From positions 1 through 34,779 of the forward strand of contig CAMJNC010000007.1 of NCBI GenBank assembly GCA_946407195.1: DNA of 34,779 bases, given 5' to 3'. A model generated the notes under the pieces. It saw only the letters and a program-made list of their open reading frames with translations. It was not told where the DNA came from and did no database searches. Both the position numbers and the translations under genes were made by a program. Shown in pieces: positions 1 to 8,630 of the stretch. The DNA comes from an uncultured Treponema sp. Lineage in GTDB: Bacteria; Spirochaetota; Spirochaetia; Treponematales; Treponemataceae. Each line of letters starts with the position of its first letter. Within the stretch, counting starts at the first letter, position 1.

Positions 1-72
1 AGCACTAGCACAGCTCACAAAAGCAAAAACTCCAACCAAACACATTGCGAAAAAGCTAATAATCTTTTTCAT
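1..72 (-). CDS. Lipoprotein, N-terminal part only (runs off the window)
   Basis: The reverse strand reads MKKIISFFAMCLVGVFAFVSCASA, a Lys-Lys start, a hydrophobic stretch and then Cys, which is a lipoprotein signal peptide with a loose spirochaete-type lipobox. A strong GAGGAGG ribosome binding site lies at about 81-87. Only 24 codons are inside the window, so the mature function is unknown. It lies downstream of the FlhA_C-sigma4 gene on the same strand and has its own promoter carrying one of the two GGGAATG palindromes, so it is probably part of the same small regulon. Confidence 0.7.
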   Translation of the reverse strand, partial: MKKIISFFAMCLVGVFAFVSCASA

Positions 73-103
73 AGCGATTCCTCCTCGAATTGAATCTACT
101 GCT

Positions 104-145
104 AATATATTGTCAAGTCATTCCCAAGTCACGGGAATGACTTGA
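104..145 (-). promoter_or_regulatory. Palindromic operator plus -10 box before the lipoprotein gene
   Basis: Positions 113-145 form a perfect inverted repeat with 13-bp arms (TCAAGTCATTCCC / GGGAATGACTTGA) around a 7-nt centre. On the reverse strand a TATATT -10 box (104-109) starts exactly 6 nt after GGGAATGACT. A -35 hexamer at 17-bp spacing would be GTGACT, inside the palindrome centre. The same arm sequence and spacing recur at the FlhA_C-sigma4/WYL intergenic site. The centred position fits an operator over the -35 or an activator site that replaces it. It could also form a hairpin at the 3' end of the upstream gene, but no U tract follows. Confidence 0.65.
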
Positions 146-148
146 TTA

Positions 149-1462
149 TTATTCATTATTTTTTCTTAATAACCTCAGGGCTTTGGCTTCAATTTTGCGG
201 ATTTCATTTCGTGTCAGATTAAAATAGTTGCCAACCTCTTCAAGAGTATGGCTGCCTTCCTCTCTTAAGCCAAAGCGCATAGACATAACCTTCTGCTCAA
301 GTGGTTCTAAGGTTCCAAGAATCTGATTCAAGTTTTTCTGAAGCTTTATGAAATCTTCATTTGAAATTTTCTGAGTTTTAGAAGTGCCTGCTTTGCTTGT
401 ATGTTCGGAAGTTACTTCAGTATTTTTTTCAATCGTGTCGAACACCTGCAGTGAGATATTATGCTTCCTGATAGCAATAGACATTTCCATATCAGAAACA
501 ACATGAACATTTGTCATACCAATAAAGTCTATATATTTCTGGACACTGTGGCGAAGCGGTTCAACACAAAGAATAACCGGAGTAAAGCCTTGATCTGATA
601 TTTGGCCCAACTTCGTTATAAGCTCATTTTCAAACCATTTTCTCATAACTGGCTCTAAGACTAAATCTCCATTTTCTGTAATATGATCAAACAAGTATTC
701 AGACAAATTCTGTGAGAACATAAGAACCATGATTCCGTTATTCACATGGCCAAGAGACTCAATTACATCAGGAATAATTGCGCATCTAACTTTGTTTATA
801 AGCTCTGGTATTTTTACCCTGTCATATTTTGGTTCATTGGCAATAACATCCAGAATTAAAAGAATATTGCTGATTCTTATCCCTTCATCCAGAAGAGAAG
901 AAAGTACCAGCTTTACAAGCGTGAGAATTACAACTCCATATTTTTTTACCAGCTGAATGCAGAGAAAGATATTGTCTTTTAAGACTTCATCCAAAAGCTC
1001 CCCAACATATTGGCTCGTAATTACGGAAGAAAGATTTTCTCTGATTTTTTCTTTCAAATGATTCATAATAATTTTCTGTGATGTTAGTAGCAGATAGCCA
1101 TTCTTTTCTGCCTCTCTTTTTTTGCACTTTTCAATCCATAAAGCTGGAGCCCCAAAAGCAGGCTCAATCCCAGGCTTACCCTTCATTTCTTTTTTTACAG
1201 ATCCGGTATCTACAATCAAAATAGAATCAGATTGAAATTCAAATCTTCCGGCATTATAGCCGTTTACTTTTATCACATATTCTAGAGGCTTTAGTTTTAT
1301 GTCATCTATTACATGAACCTTGGGAATTACAACTCCATAGCGTTCAAAGAATTCTTTACGAAGAGATTGAATTGATTTTACCAGTTCATAAATCCATTCT
1401 TCTGAACACAAATCAATTCCAAGTTCGAGAGTAAATAAATCAGTTTTTCTGTATTTTTCCAT
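149..1462 (-). CDS. FlhA cytoplasmic domain (FHIPEP) fused to sigma-70 region 4 HTH
   Basis: Residues about 8-335 match the cytosolic domain of FlhA/LcrD-type export-gate proteins: TLELGIDL near the start, VVIPKVHVIDDIKLKPLEY, the hallmark EPAFGAPALWI, and a C-terminal VILCVEPLRHSVQKYI segment like the FlhA_C subdomain near D3/D4. The eight membrane helices of FlhA are absent. After a Ser/Thr/Lys linker, residues about 375-437 look like sigma-70 region 4 (LEPLEQKVMSMRFGL, then a helix-turn-helix ending in KIEAKALRLLRKN). I chose ATG 1462 over the track's GTG at 1471 because AGGAG sits 8 nt upstream of it. The gene is divergent from the WYL regulator. No other flagellar or type III secretion gene is in the window. 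The role is unknown; a soluble DNA-binding sensor is the inference. Confidence 0.8.
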   Translation of the reverse strand: MEKYRKTDLFTLELGIDLCSEEWIYELVKSIQSLRKEFFERYGVVIPKVHVIDDIKLKPLEYVIKVNGYNAGRFEFQSDSILIVDTGSVKKEMKGKPGIEPAFGAPALWIEKCKKREAEKNGYLLLTSQKIIMNHLKEKIRENLSSVITSQYVGELLDEVLKDNIFLCIQLVKKYGVVILTLVKLVLSSLLDEGIRISNILLILDVIANEPKYDRVKIPELINKVRCAIIPDVIESLGHVNNGIMVLMFSQNLSEYLFDHITENGDLVLEPVMRKWFENELITKLGQISDQGFTPVILCVEPLRHSVQKYIDFIGMTNVHVVSDMEMSIAIRKHNISLQVFDTIEKNTEVTSEHTSKAGTSKTQKISNEDFIKLQKNLNQILGTLEPLEQKVMSMRFGLREEGSHTLEEVGNYFNLTRNEIRKIEAKALRLLRKNNE

Positions 1463-1521
1463 AACTACCACTCCTGTAAATCCGCTTCCACAAAAGTTGA
1501 CATTTCCGCCTGATGGTATAG

Positions 1522-1572
1522 AATATACAAAAGAGTCATTCCCAATGCACGGGAATGGTTTTGAAATATAAT
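1522..1572. promoter_or_regulatory. Divergent promoters sharing one palindromic operator (FlhA_C-sigma4 / WYL)
   Basis: The palindrome AGTCATTCCC-N7-GGGAATGGTT occupies 1534-1560. Leftward, TATATT (reverse strand, 1522-1527) begins 6 nt beyond one arm. Rightward, a perfect TATAAT (1567-1572) begins 6 nt beyond the other arm. The palindrome centre therefore falls at -35 for both directions, and neither -35 hexamer resembles TTGACA well. The layout matches the site before the lipoprotein gene. The WYL protein or the sigma4-type HTH of the fusion is the likely binder. Confidence 0.7.
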
Positions 1573-1593
1573 CACGGCAGAGAGGTAGAAGAA

Positions 1594-2613
1594 ATGGCAG
1601 TAGACTTCACCGAAAAAGCAAAACGATATCAGGCAATTGATGAAATAATTGCATCCGGACGTAAACTAAAATGGAACCAGATTATTTCTGAATTAAATGA
1701 GGTTTATGATATAAAAACCAGCCGTACTTCTTTCTTTAGAGACATTGAAGAACTCGAAGAAAAATATGCTGCCCCAATAGATACAGACTTCGAAACAAGC
1801 GGATATTTCTACACAGATCCAAAATATCGCCTTCCTCGTTTTTACACAGATGAAAATGCCGCTAAAGCGGCAAAGCTAATCAAAACCCTTATGGATATGG
1901 TAAAAGGTAATCCAATGTATAAAGAGGCTCAGGAAGTCTTTGAGTCTCTTTCAATTGAAAATCATGATTTTACATATGACAATATCAAAATAAATAAGAA
2001 ACCAGATAACGACCGAATCGTTTTCGTTGGTGCACCAAACAAAGAAATACCGGCTGATACCTGGAGAATCATCGATAAAGCTTTACGAGAAAATCGAGTA
2101 ATAACTTTTGACTACATTTCAAATGCAGATCCAGTTTCAAAGTTCAGACAGGTCCAGCCCTGGCAGCTGATTTTTGATGATGGTAACTGGAACCTTCATG
2201 GACTCGATGTTGTGAAGAATGCTCCCCGCAGATATTCTCTTGAGAAAATAAAAAATCTGGAAATTACAAAAGATGTTTTTCAACTTCCAAAAAATTATGA
2301 TTTTAGAACTATGACTCTAGGTTCTTTTGGATGTATGTGTGATGAAAAATATCTTGATTACAAGATTCATCTTCACGGTTACGCAGCGCGTTATGCTCGT
2401 GGAAAAGTCTGGGGCGAAAACCAGAAAATAATAGCAGACAAAAAACATCCAGAAGACGGTGGCATTATCCTAAGCTTCAGAACCAATCAGCTTATGTGCG
2501 TCCAGCGCTGGGTCTGGAAATGGGCCGACGAAGCCTGGCCGATTGAACCGAAGGAATTGGTGTATGATTGGCTGGAGAAGCGGGAGAAGGTGTGTCAGAT
2601 TAATTGTTTCTGA
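1594..2613 (+). CDS. HTH-WYL domain transcriptional regulator
   Basis: The 339-residue protein has an N-terminal winged helix-turn-helix (about residues 5-65, with SRTSFFRDIEELEE as recognition region) and a central WYL domain (about 150-235: ALRENRVITFDYIS, PWQLIFDDGNWNLHGLD, RRYSLEKIKNLEI). A C-terminal WCX-like extension follows. WYL regulators bind ligands or nucleic acid and often control defence or stress genes. The start is ATG 1594, not the track's 1555: the latter lies inside the palindrome and ahead of the TATAAT box, while 1594 follows an AGAGAGG site. Its promoter carries the palindrome, suggesting autoregulation. It lies upstream of the restriction genes but has an obvious regulatory link only to the FlhA_C-sigma4 and lipoprotein genes. 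Confidence 0.85.
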   Translation: MAVDFTEKAKRYQAIDEIIASGRKLKWNQIISELNEVYDIKTSRTSFFRDIEELEEKYAAPIDTDFETSGYFYTDPKYRLPRFYTDENAAKAAKLIKTLMDMVKGNPMYKEAQEVFESLSIENHDFTYDNIKINKKPDNDRIVFVGAPNKEIPADTWRIIDKALRENRVITFDYISNADPVSKFRQVQPWQLIFDDGNWNLHGLDVVKNAPRRYSLEKIKNLEITKDVFQLPKNYDFRTMTLGSFGCMCDEKYLDYKIHLHGYAARYARGKVWGENQKIIADKKHPEDGGIILSFRTNQLMCVQRWVWKWADEAWPIEPKELVYDWLEKREKVCQINCF

Positions 2614-2631
2614 TGTAGTAATTTGTGTTTA

Positions 2632-2874
2632 TTATTGATAATTGATCCATTCAAATCCTCTTGAATGGAAGATCTTTACATTGCTAACTTTTTTGCCAAT
2701 TAGAGTGGACCAATCATATCCGGCCTTTGCAGTTCCGTAATAACCGAATTGTTTATGAGGAATATTATCAATATAAGTTCCTCTATCTGTCTCGATAACT
2801 TGCATTTTACTATGCCAGCGTGAATTAAGAGTTTCACCATCTACAATTTTTACAGAATGAATTTCGTATTCCAT
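2632..2874 (-). CDS. Small hypothetical protein (80 aa)
   Basis: I do not recognise this gene. It encodes an 80-residue soluble protein with beta-strand-like sequence, several Gly, Tyr and Trp residues and no membrane segment. It starts 12 bp downstream of the zinc-ribbon gene on the same strand, so the two are probably one operon. Its position beside the McrBC cluster, on the opposite strand, suggests island cargo. Confidence 0.55.
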   Translation of the reverse strand: MEYEIHSVKIVDGETLNSRWHSKMQVIETDRGTYIDNIPHKQFGYYGTAKAGYDWSTLIGKKVSNVKIFHSRGFEWINYQ

Positions 2875-2886
2875 AGTATAAGTTTC

Positions 2887-3918
2887 CTACTCAATCTTTT
2901 CCCAATTCCAGTCTGTAATTATTCCGTCTTCGATTTTGAAGATATTTAGTTTTACATATTGTCCGGACCAAGATAATGCTGAATTTTCCATTCCTTTTTC
3001 ATCTGCTAGAATATAAGAACCATCTTTTTTTATAAATTTACATTTTCCATTTAATGGAGAAGCACTTCTTTGTACAGTTACCGATCTGATAATTTTTTTC
3101 TCTTCTTTCTTTTGAGTTACTTCAGCAGGGGCCTCGATTTCTTCTTTTTCTTTATTTGTTGCTTCCCATGGTAAAAGTGAAACTGATCTAGCGTTTATCG
3201 CGCTAACCCTAAAAAGGCCAAGCAGTTTCCATTTATTACCATACTCAACAAAATAAAAAATAGGATAATTATATTTTGGTTGATTTATAAGAACCTGGTT
3301 GGCCTTTTCAGATTTATTTACAAATCCATTTCTTGCTTTGAATGCATATTCGTTAACATCATCTTGATGATAATGTCCAAACTTTGACTTTACGATAACA
3401 GCAGTAGGAATGTAATCATTTCCAACCCAGTTAATACCTTGTTGTGGAGAATTCTTTATTTCATATTCAGGTCCAATATAATATCGTGATCCTGTTTTTC
3501 TAGATTCTACAATAGCATTATACAACGAAGATTTATTGATTAAATCATTTTCCTGTAATTCTAGAATATCTATTGCATTATATACATTCTTAAAAGTCAT
3601 TCCTTGTTTTGTTAATGTCGAAAACCCGTTAAATGTTATTGTTTTATGAGGGAAGGAAGAGGTTTTGAATGTTTTCTTTTGTACTTTTTCATCATCATCT
3701 TCGAGTTCTTCATTTATTTTTCTTGATGCTTCTGATTCGACATAATCTAAAGTTTCTCTATAATATGCGTTTAATGAAATTCTAGATGAAAGATAATTAT
3801 CGGGAATATATATACTACCACAATTAATACATTCGTAATAAATTTCTCCAACACTATCATCTTTTAATTTCATTTTATGATTACATTCTGGACATCTTTT
3901 TATTCCTTCTTCATCCAT
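2887..3918 (-). CDS. Zinc-ribbon protein with possible SRA/PUA-like domain
   Basis: Residues about 6-40 contain CPEC-x18-CINC, a classic four-Cys zinc ribbon. A charged linker (about 55-85) follows. The middle (about 140-240) holds a beta-rich segment with NQVLINQ...YPIFYFVEYG...LLGLFRV, which loosely recalls the YDG/SRA fold that reads modified cytosine; this is a weak resemblance by eye, not an established match. The C-terminal 60 residues are another unknown beta-rich unit. The start is ATG 3918, with AAGGG 8 nt upstream, rather than GTG 3927. A TATAAT box lies on the reverse strand at 3954-3959. It is divergent from mcrB. A DNA- or RNA-binding role is an inference. Confidence 0.6.
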   Translation of the reverse strand: MDEEGIKRCPECNHKMKLKDDSVGEIYYECINCGSIYIPDNYLSSRISLNAYYRETLDYVESEASRKINEELEDDDEKVQKKTFKTSSFPHKTITFNGFSTLTKQGMTFKNVYNAIDILELQENDLINKSSLYNAIVESRKTGSRYYIGPEYEIKNSPQQGINWVGNDYIPTAVIVKSKFGHYHQDDVNEYAFKARNGFVNKSEKANQVLINQPKYNYPIFYFVEYGNKWKLLGLFRVSAINARSVSLLPWEATNKEKEEIEAPAEVTQKKEEKKIIRSVTVQRSASPLNGKCKFIKKDGSYILADEKGMENSALSWSGQYVKLNIFKIEDGIITDWNWEKIE

Positions 3919-4066
3919 GATACGCACCCTTATTAAAGTTTTTTCCTAGAAATATTATAACATGTATTTATATTTTTATAGAAATAATTCTTAATACATA
4001 AATAGAAAAGTTTGGGCTGTGAGTTAAGATCTGGTCCTTTTTTATATTTCCTGGTAAGCTGCAACT

Positions 4067-5773
4067 ATGGAAGAAAATAATTCACCAAACTACTATTTTG
4101 TTGTACAGAGTAAATCCTACAAAGATGAAAATTCAAAATCGTATTTATGGGCACCATTATTTGGTAAAAGAGGCCAAAGTGTTCCTGCCTATGAATTAAT
4201 GAAACGTATAAAAAAAGGCGACGTGATAATCCACTATAACAATTCTGTTATACCAGGACTTTCAATTGCAAAAACTGATGCCTATCGATGTGAAAAACCT
4301 GATACGATAGGTTCTTCTTCAGAATTATGGAATAATAATGGGACAAGAGTTGATGTTGAGCAATTCTTTTCTTCCTACCATATTCCAAAAGAAAAATGGA
4401 TTGAAGCCTTTTTTAAAAACCAACCAAATTATGGCGGCCCAATCGTTAGGGGGAGCAGTGGATTAAAAATGGGCTTAGCCTATTTATTTAGTGCAAATAA
4501 AAATCTTGTAGAAATAATACTTAAAGAAATGGAGTCAAATCCACTAAGTAAAAATGTTGCAGAACAACTACGGCATAGACTAAGTTTACCAATCCAGACT
4601 GAAGAAATAAAGCAAGAAACTGTTAATGAAGGAGTTGAAGAAATGACTCAAGAAAAACAAAATATCGAGAAAATCAAAGACTATATAACTGCTAAAGGTT
4701 TTACATACAAAGATAATTTAATTGAAAATCTATACCTTAGTTTGAAGGCAAAACCATTTGTGATTCTTGCAGGAACTTCAGGAACAGGTAAATCAAAACT
4801 TGCAAAATTATTCGCTGAATCTATAAAGGCTGAATATAAATTGGTTCCTGTACGTCCTGACTGGTCAGATTCTTCTGATTTATTTGGACACTTAGATTTG
4901 GAAGGAAAGTTTATTCCAGGAGCAATTACAGACTTTATTGCAAAAGCAAATGGTAATTTATCAAAACCACATATTTTGTGTCTTGATGAAATGAACCTTG
5001 CGCGGGTTGAATATTATCTAAGTGATTATCTTTCTGTAATTGAAACTCGTCGTGTACAGGATGGAAAAATTGTTACAGATCCTGTTCTAACAAAAGAATC
5101 TTTTGGTAAAGATATTACGGCATTTGATAAATATGGTGAATTATCAATTCCAGAAAACTTATACATAATTGGAACAGTAAACATGGATGAAACAACCTTC
5201 CCATTTAGTAAGAAGGTTTTGGATCGTGCAAATACTATTGAATTCTCAAATGTCAACTTGAGCTTCCCTGATTTCGATTCAAGTGAAGATGTAAATCCTT
5301 TAGATAACATTGATAATGATTTTTTAAAATCAAAATATCTTATCTTAAAAGATTGTTCGGATTATCAATCTGAGCTTTCTTCTCTTTGTGAAGAATTGGA
5401 AAAAGTAAATCAGATTTTGGCAAAAGCAAATCTCCATGTTGGTTATCGTGTTCGAGATGAAATTGTTTTCTATACCTTAAACAACAAGATTGAGCAGCTA
5501 ATTGATGATGACAAAGCACTTGATAATGCAATTATGCAAAAGATTCTTCCTCGTATCCAAGGTAGCAGTAATACAGTAAAAGAAATGCTGTATGAATTAT
5601 TCAAATACTGCTTAGGAGATGCTAGAGGCATTCAGATAGAACAAGACTCTGGAAGCGAAATTTTATTTAATACCCTTGAAAGTAATACTGCAACATATGA
5701 AGAAAGTGCAAAGAAAATTGCTTTCATGATAAGGAGATTTGAAGAGGATGGCTTCACATCTTTCTGGCTCTAG
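4067..5773 (+). CDS. McrB-like AAA+ GTPase with N-terminal EVE-like domain
   Basis: Residues about 5-150 form an EVE/PUA-like module (YYFVVQSKSY, KKGDVIIHY, GLSIAKT), the type that recognises modified bases in many McrB homologues. Residues about 230-480 are the AAA+ motor: Walker A GTSGTGKSK, PDWSDSSDLFG, Walker B LCLDEMNLARVEYYLSDYL, and IIGTVNMDETTFPFSKKVLDRA, which combines sensor 1 and the McrB NxxD GTP motif with an arginine finger. Such proteins use GTP hydrolysis to drive a partner nuclease along or against modified DNA. The 3' end overlaps the McrC-like gene. No strong ribosome binding site precedes ATG 4067, but the N-terminal domain supports this start. Confidence 0.85.
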   Translation: MEENNSPNYYFVVQSKSYKDENSKSYLWAPLFGKRGQSVPAYELMKRIKKGDVIIHYNNSVIPGLSIAKTDAYRCEKPDTIGSSSELWNNNGTRVDVEQFFSSYHIPKEKWIEAFFKNQPNYGGPIVRGSSGLKMGLAYLFSANKNLVEIILKEMESNPLSKNVAEQLRHRLSLPIQTEEIKQETVNEGVEEMTQEKQNIEKIKDYITAKGFTYKDNLIENLYLSLKAKPFVILAGTSGTGKSKLAKLFAESIKAEYKLVPVRPDWSDSSDLFGHLDLEGKFIPGAITDFIAKANGNLSKPHILCLDEMNLARVEYYLSDYLSVIETRRVQDGKIVTDPVLTKESFGKDITAFDKYGELSIPENLYIIGTVNMDETTFPFSKKVLDRANTIEFSNVNLSFPDFDSSEDVNPLDNIDNDFLKSKYLILKDCSDYQSELSSLCEELEKVNQILAKANLHVGYRVRDEIVFYTLNNKIEQLIDDDKALDNAIMQKILPRIQGSSNTVKEMLYELFKYCLGDARGIQIEQDSGSEILFNTLESNTATYEESAKKIAFMIRRFEEDGFTSFWL

Positions 5774-8201
5774 AGAATTAGTTTATTTAAAAACTAACAA
5801 GGTCTCTGTGACCATAAAAGGTAATCCTTCTCATCCTTATTTCCAGAATTCTGAATATGACAAAGAGTGTTCAGAATTAAAGGTACTTTCACAGGATTCT
5901 TTTTTTCTAAGTATAAAAGGTCAAGAAGAAATATTTTATAATCAAATTGTTGCAACTAAATATGCATGTTCGCCTAAAACAATTCCTCTTTTTTATGAAC
6001 AACAGCGCTATGAAATAATAATTGAGAGCGAATCGGAAGATTGTACATTCTGGCATGAAAACTTAAATGTTCGAAAACAAGTTTCAAGGGTTGGACGTAA
6101 TTCTAAAGTTTTATCTGGAATCCTAAACTTTGGAAACGATATTGGTAATTCTGATTTAGTTATTTTGCTTGGTGGAAAAGAATACTTACGAATTGTTATA
6201 GAAGTATTTCCTTCGAAAATTGAATATAAGAAAGATTATCAAGAATTGATTAACGATGTTGCAAATGAAGTCTTCAAAATAATCTTTGATTTTAATAAAA
6301 AGACATATGAGAAATTTGGTTCTAATCCTAATTCAAATTCTACACTGACAGAGTTTTATACCCTTATAAATTATTTTTATGATGATTATATAAAAGCTGT
6401 TGATGTTATTACAAACAAGCCACATCATTTATTACAAACTCAATACGATGTAACACCAGCATACAAAGCAAAACGGACTGATTTAAAATCAATTAAATGG
6501 CTACAAAAACATCCTGAACAGATACAAATAAACGAAGGAAATTTTAAAATTGACAAAATCCTTTCCTCTAAAAAAATTGTTACTTTTGATACAAAAGAAA
6601 ATCGTTTTGTAAAATATATATTGACTGCAACAAGAAAGAGACTTGAGGTATTTAAATATAATTATCTCCAATTAAATAGAGAAATGAATCCAGACATTCT
6701 GGCAAATATTGATAGTAAAATTTCAGGTATAAAAAGAAGATTAAATAATACTTTCTTAAGTGAGGTTTCAAATCTTGCTTCATCGTTTGGTATGTCGTTG
6801 GTTTTCTCTATGGCCTTGGGATATAGAGATTTATATAAGTATTACTTAAAACTTATTCATGGACTTTCTTTCTTAGATGATCTCTTCAATATTTCAGTAA
6901 AAGATATTGCTCAATTATATGAATATTGGTGTTTCATAAAACTAAATAGTATTTTAAGAGAAAAATATAACCTCCTTTCGCGAGATTTTTTGAAAGTAGA
7001 TACAAGAGGTATTTTTTATACATTAAAGAAAGGTCAAGAATCGAAAGTTTCTTATATTAATCCAATTAACAGTGAAAGATTAACACTTTCCTATAATCCA
7101 AGTAGTGGTGAGCTTCCAACTGTTTTCCAGAAACCTGATAATGTTTTAAGTATAGAAAAGAAATCAACTTTATCAAAACATGAATATAAATATATTTTTG
7201 ATGCAAAATATAGAATCAATCCAGCATTGCCAGGCTCTTTGTACAAAGAAATCTATAAAACGCCAGGACCTGAAGAAGATACAATTAATACTATGCATCG
7301 CTACAGAGATGCTATTGTTTATGAAAATAATCATGATGATAACTACAAGCGATCAATGTTTGGAGCATATATATTATTTCCATATAACAATGAAGCCGAA
7401 TATCGAAAACATAAGTTTTATGAAAGTATTCATAAAGTAAATGTTGGAGGTCTTCCTTTCCTTCCTTCATCAACGGAATTACTCAGTAATTTTATAGATG
7501 AGCTTGTAGGCGATTCTCCAGATTCTGCATTTGAAAGATCAACTCTTCCTATTGGAATTGAAGAAAAGCTAGCTAAAGTTAATTGGAATAAGAAAGATGT
7601 ACTTATTGGTGAATTAAAGGATAGAGAGCAATATGATATCTGTATGAATCAAAAATTTTACCATGCTCCTGCAAATCAATTTACAGATGATAAATTACCA
7701 ATTCATTATGTTGCAATATACAAATCAAAGAAATTATTTCCGGAAGAACCAGGGATATATAAATATGGAGAAGTAATTCGTTGTTATAAACTTCCTAGAA
7801 ATGAAATAAAAGAACGTCCAAGTGATAATACAAGTCTTTATTACAGATTTGAAGTTAAAGAATGGATTGACCTTAAACAACCAATAAGTCCAAAAGATTT
7901 TAGTCAGAATTTTGTAAGCTTCACAAATTTCTTTTTACTGAATAATTCTACTATCTATCCAGAGTTGTTCTTAAAAGATGAACTAGAATATAGACTCTAT
8001 CACGAATTAAAATATCATATAAATGATGCTACCCCTGATAAGAAGGAGATTGGATTTGTCTTTAATAATTCAAGAATTACATTCGAAAATGGAGAAATAA
8101 TTGTATATAAGGACAATTCAATACGAACATCAATTTATACAGAAAATGATTTTAAAAATCATCCAAGTGAAGTTTTCCGAAGTATAATAAGTAAGGTATA
8201 A
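5748..8201 (+). CDS. McrC-like DUF2357 PD-(D/E)xK nuclease
   Basis: An 817-residue protein. The central region (about 330-430) has the helical segment typical of DUF2357/McrC proteins (LYEYWCFIKLNSIL), and around residues 480-490 is YIFDAKYR, the D-x-K part of a PD-(D/E)xK nuclease. It probably is the nuclease subunit driven by the upstream GTPase. It overlaps mcrB by 26 nt, which indicates translational coupling. I prefer ATG 5748, with AAGGAG at 5731-5736, over the track's TTG 5739, which is too close to that site. It is much longer than E. coli McrC (about 350 aa), with N- and C-terminal extensions of unknown use. It resembles the expanded McrBC relatives rather than the classical pair. 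Confidence 0.8.
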   Translation: MASHLSGSRELVYLKTNKVSVTIKGNPSHPYFQNSEYDKECSELKVLSQDSFFLSIKGQEEIFYNQIVATKYACSPKTIPLFYEQQRYEIIIESESEDCTFWHENLNVRKQVSRVGRNSKVLSGILNFGNDIGNSDLVILLGGKEYLRIVIEVFPSKIEYKKDYQELINDVANEVFKIIFDFNKKTYEKFGSNPNSNSTLTEFYTLINYFYDDYIKAVDVITNKPHHLLQTQYDVTPAYKAKRTDLKSIKWLQKHPEQIQINEGNFKIDKILSSKKIVTFDTKENRFVKYILTATRKRLEVFKYNYLQLNREMNPDILANIDSKISGIKRRLNNTFLSEVSNLASSFGMSLVFSMALGYRDLYKYYLKLIHGLSFLDDLFNISVKDIAQLYEYWCFIKLNSILREKYNLLSRDFLKVDTRGIFYTLKKGQESKVSYINPINSERLTLSYNPSSGELPTVFQKPDNVLSIEKKSTLSKHEYKYIFDAKYRINPALPGSLYKEIYKTPGPEEDTINTMHRYRDAIVYENNHDDNYKRSMFGAYILFPYNNEAEYRKHKFYESIHKVNVGGLPFLPSSTELLSNFIDELVGDSPDSAFERSTLPIGIEEKLAKVNWNKKDVLIGELKDREQYDICMNQKFYHAPANQFTDDKLPIHYVAIYKSKKLFPEEPGIYKYGEVIRCYKLPRNEIKERPSDNTSLYYRFEVKEWIDLKQPISPKDFSQNFVSFTNFFLLNNSTIYPELFLKDELEYRLYHELKYHINDATPDKKEIGFVFNNSRITFENGEIIVYKDNSIRTSIYTENDFKNHPSEVFRSIISKV

Positions 8202-8211
8202 TTACTCATAG

Positions 8212-8625
8212 ATGGTTAAAATGAAACAAGTAATAGTTAGCGGCGCAATCATTCTTCGCACTAATTCAGAAACAAATAAAAGAGAAATATTTGCAACTCA
8301 ACGTGGCTACGGCGACTGGAAAGGCTGGTGGGAATTTCCTGGCGGTAAGATTGAACCTGGCGAAACTCCAGAGCAGTGTATTGAACGAGAGATTCGGGAA
8401 GAACTTGCAACTGATGTAAAAGCAGAAAAGATTCTTGGGGTAGTGGAGTATGATTATCCGGAGTTTCATCTGACTATGCATTGCATTTTGTGTTCAATTA
8501 TTTCTGGAGAACTGAAGCTTCTGGAGCATGAATCTGCTAAGTGGTTATCAAAGGAAACTCTGCGTTCTGTAAACTGGCTGCCTGCTGACCTGTTGATTCT
8601 GGATAAGATTGAAGAGATTTTGTAA
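8212..8625 (+). CDS. Nudix hydrolase (MutT-like)
   Basis: The 137-residue protein carries a full Nudix box, GGKIEPGETPEQCIEREIREEL, beginning at about residue 42, preceded by WWEFP as in MutT/8-oxo-dGTP hydrolases and CTP pyrophosphohydrolases. Enzymes of this type hydrolyse nucleoside diphosphates linked to another moiety, and MutT forms clean 8-oxo-dGTP. The gene starts 10 bp after the McrC-like gene and ends 5 bp before the DUF2971 gene, so it belongs to the same transcript. The in-frame ATG at 8221 is an alternative start. The substrate cannot be told from sequence. Confidence 0.85.
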   Translation: MVKMKQVIVSGAIILRTNSETNKREIFATQRGYGDWKGWWEFPGGKIEPGETPEQCIEREIREELATDVKAEKILGVVEYDYPEFHLTMHCILCSIISGELKLLEHESAKWLSKETLRSVNWLPADLLILDKIEEIL

Positions 8626-8630
8626 ATATT

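Noticed and set aside
113-145. Rho-independent terminator of the FlhA_C-sigma4 gene
   Set aside because: The hairpin is strong, but no T tract follows on the reverse strand and the same palindrome occurs in a divergent promoter region, so an operator is the better reading.
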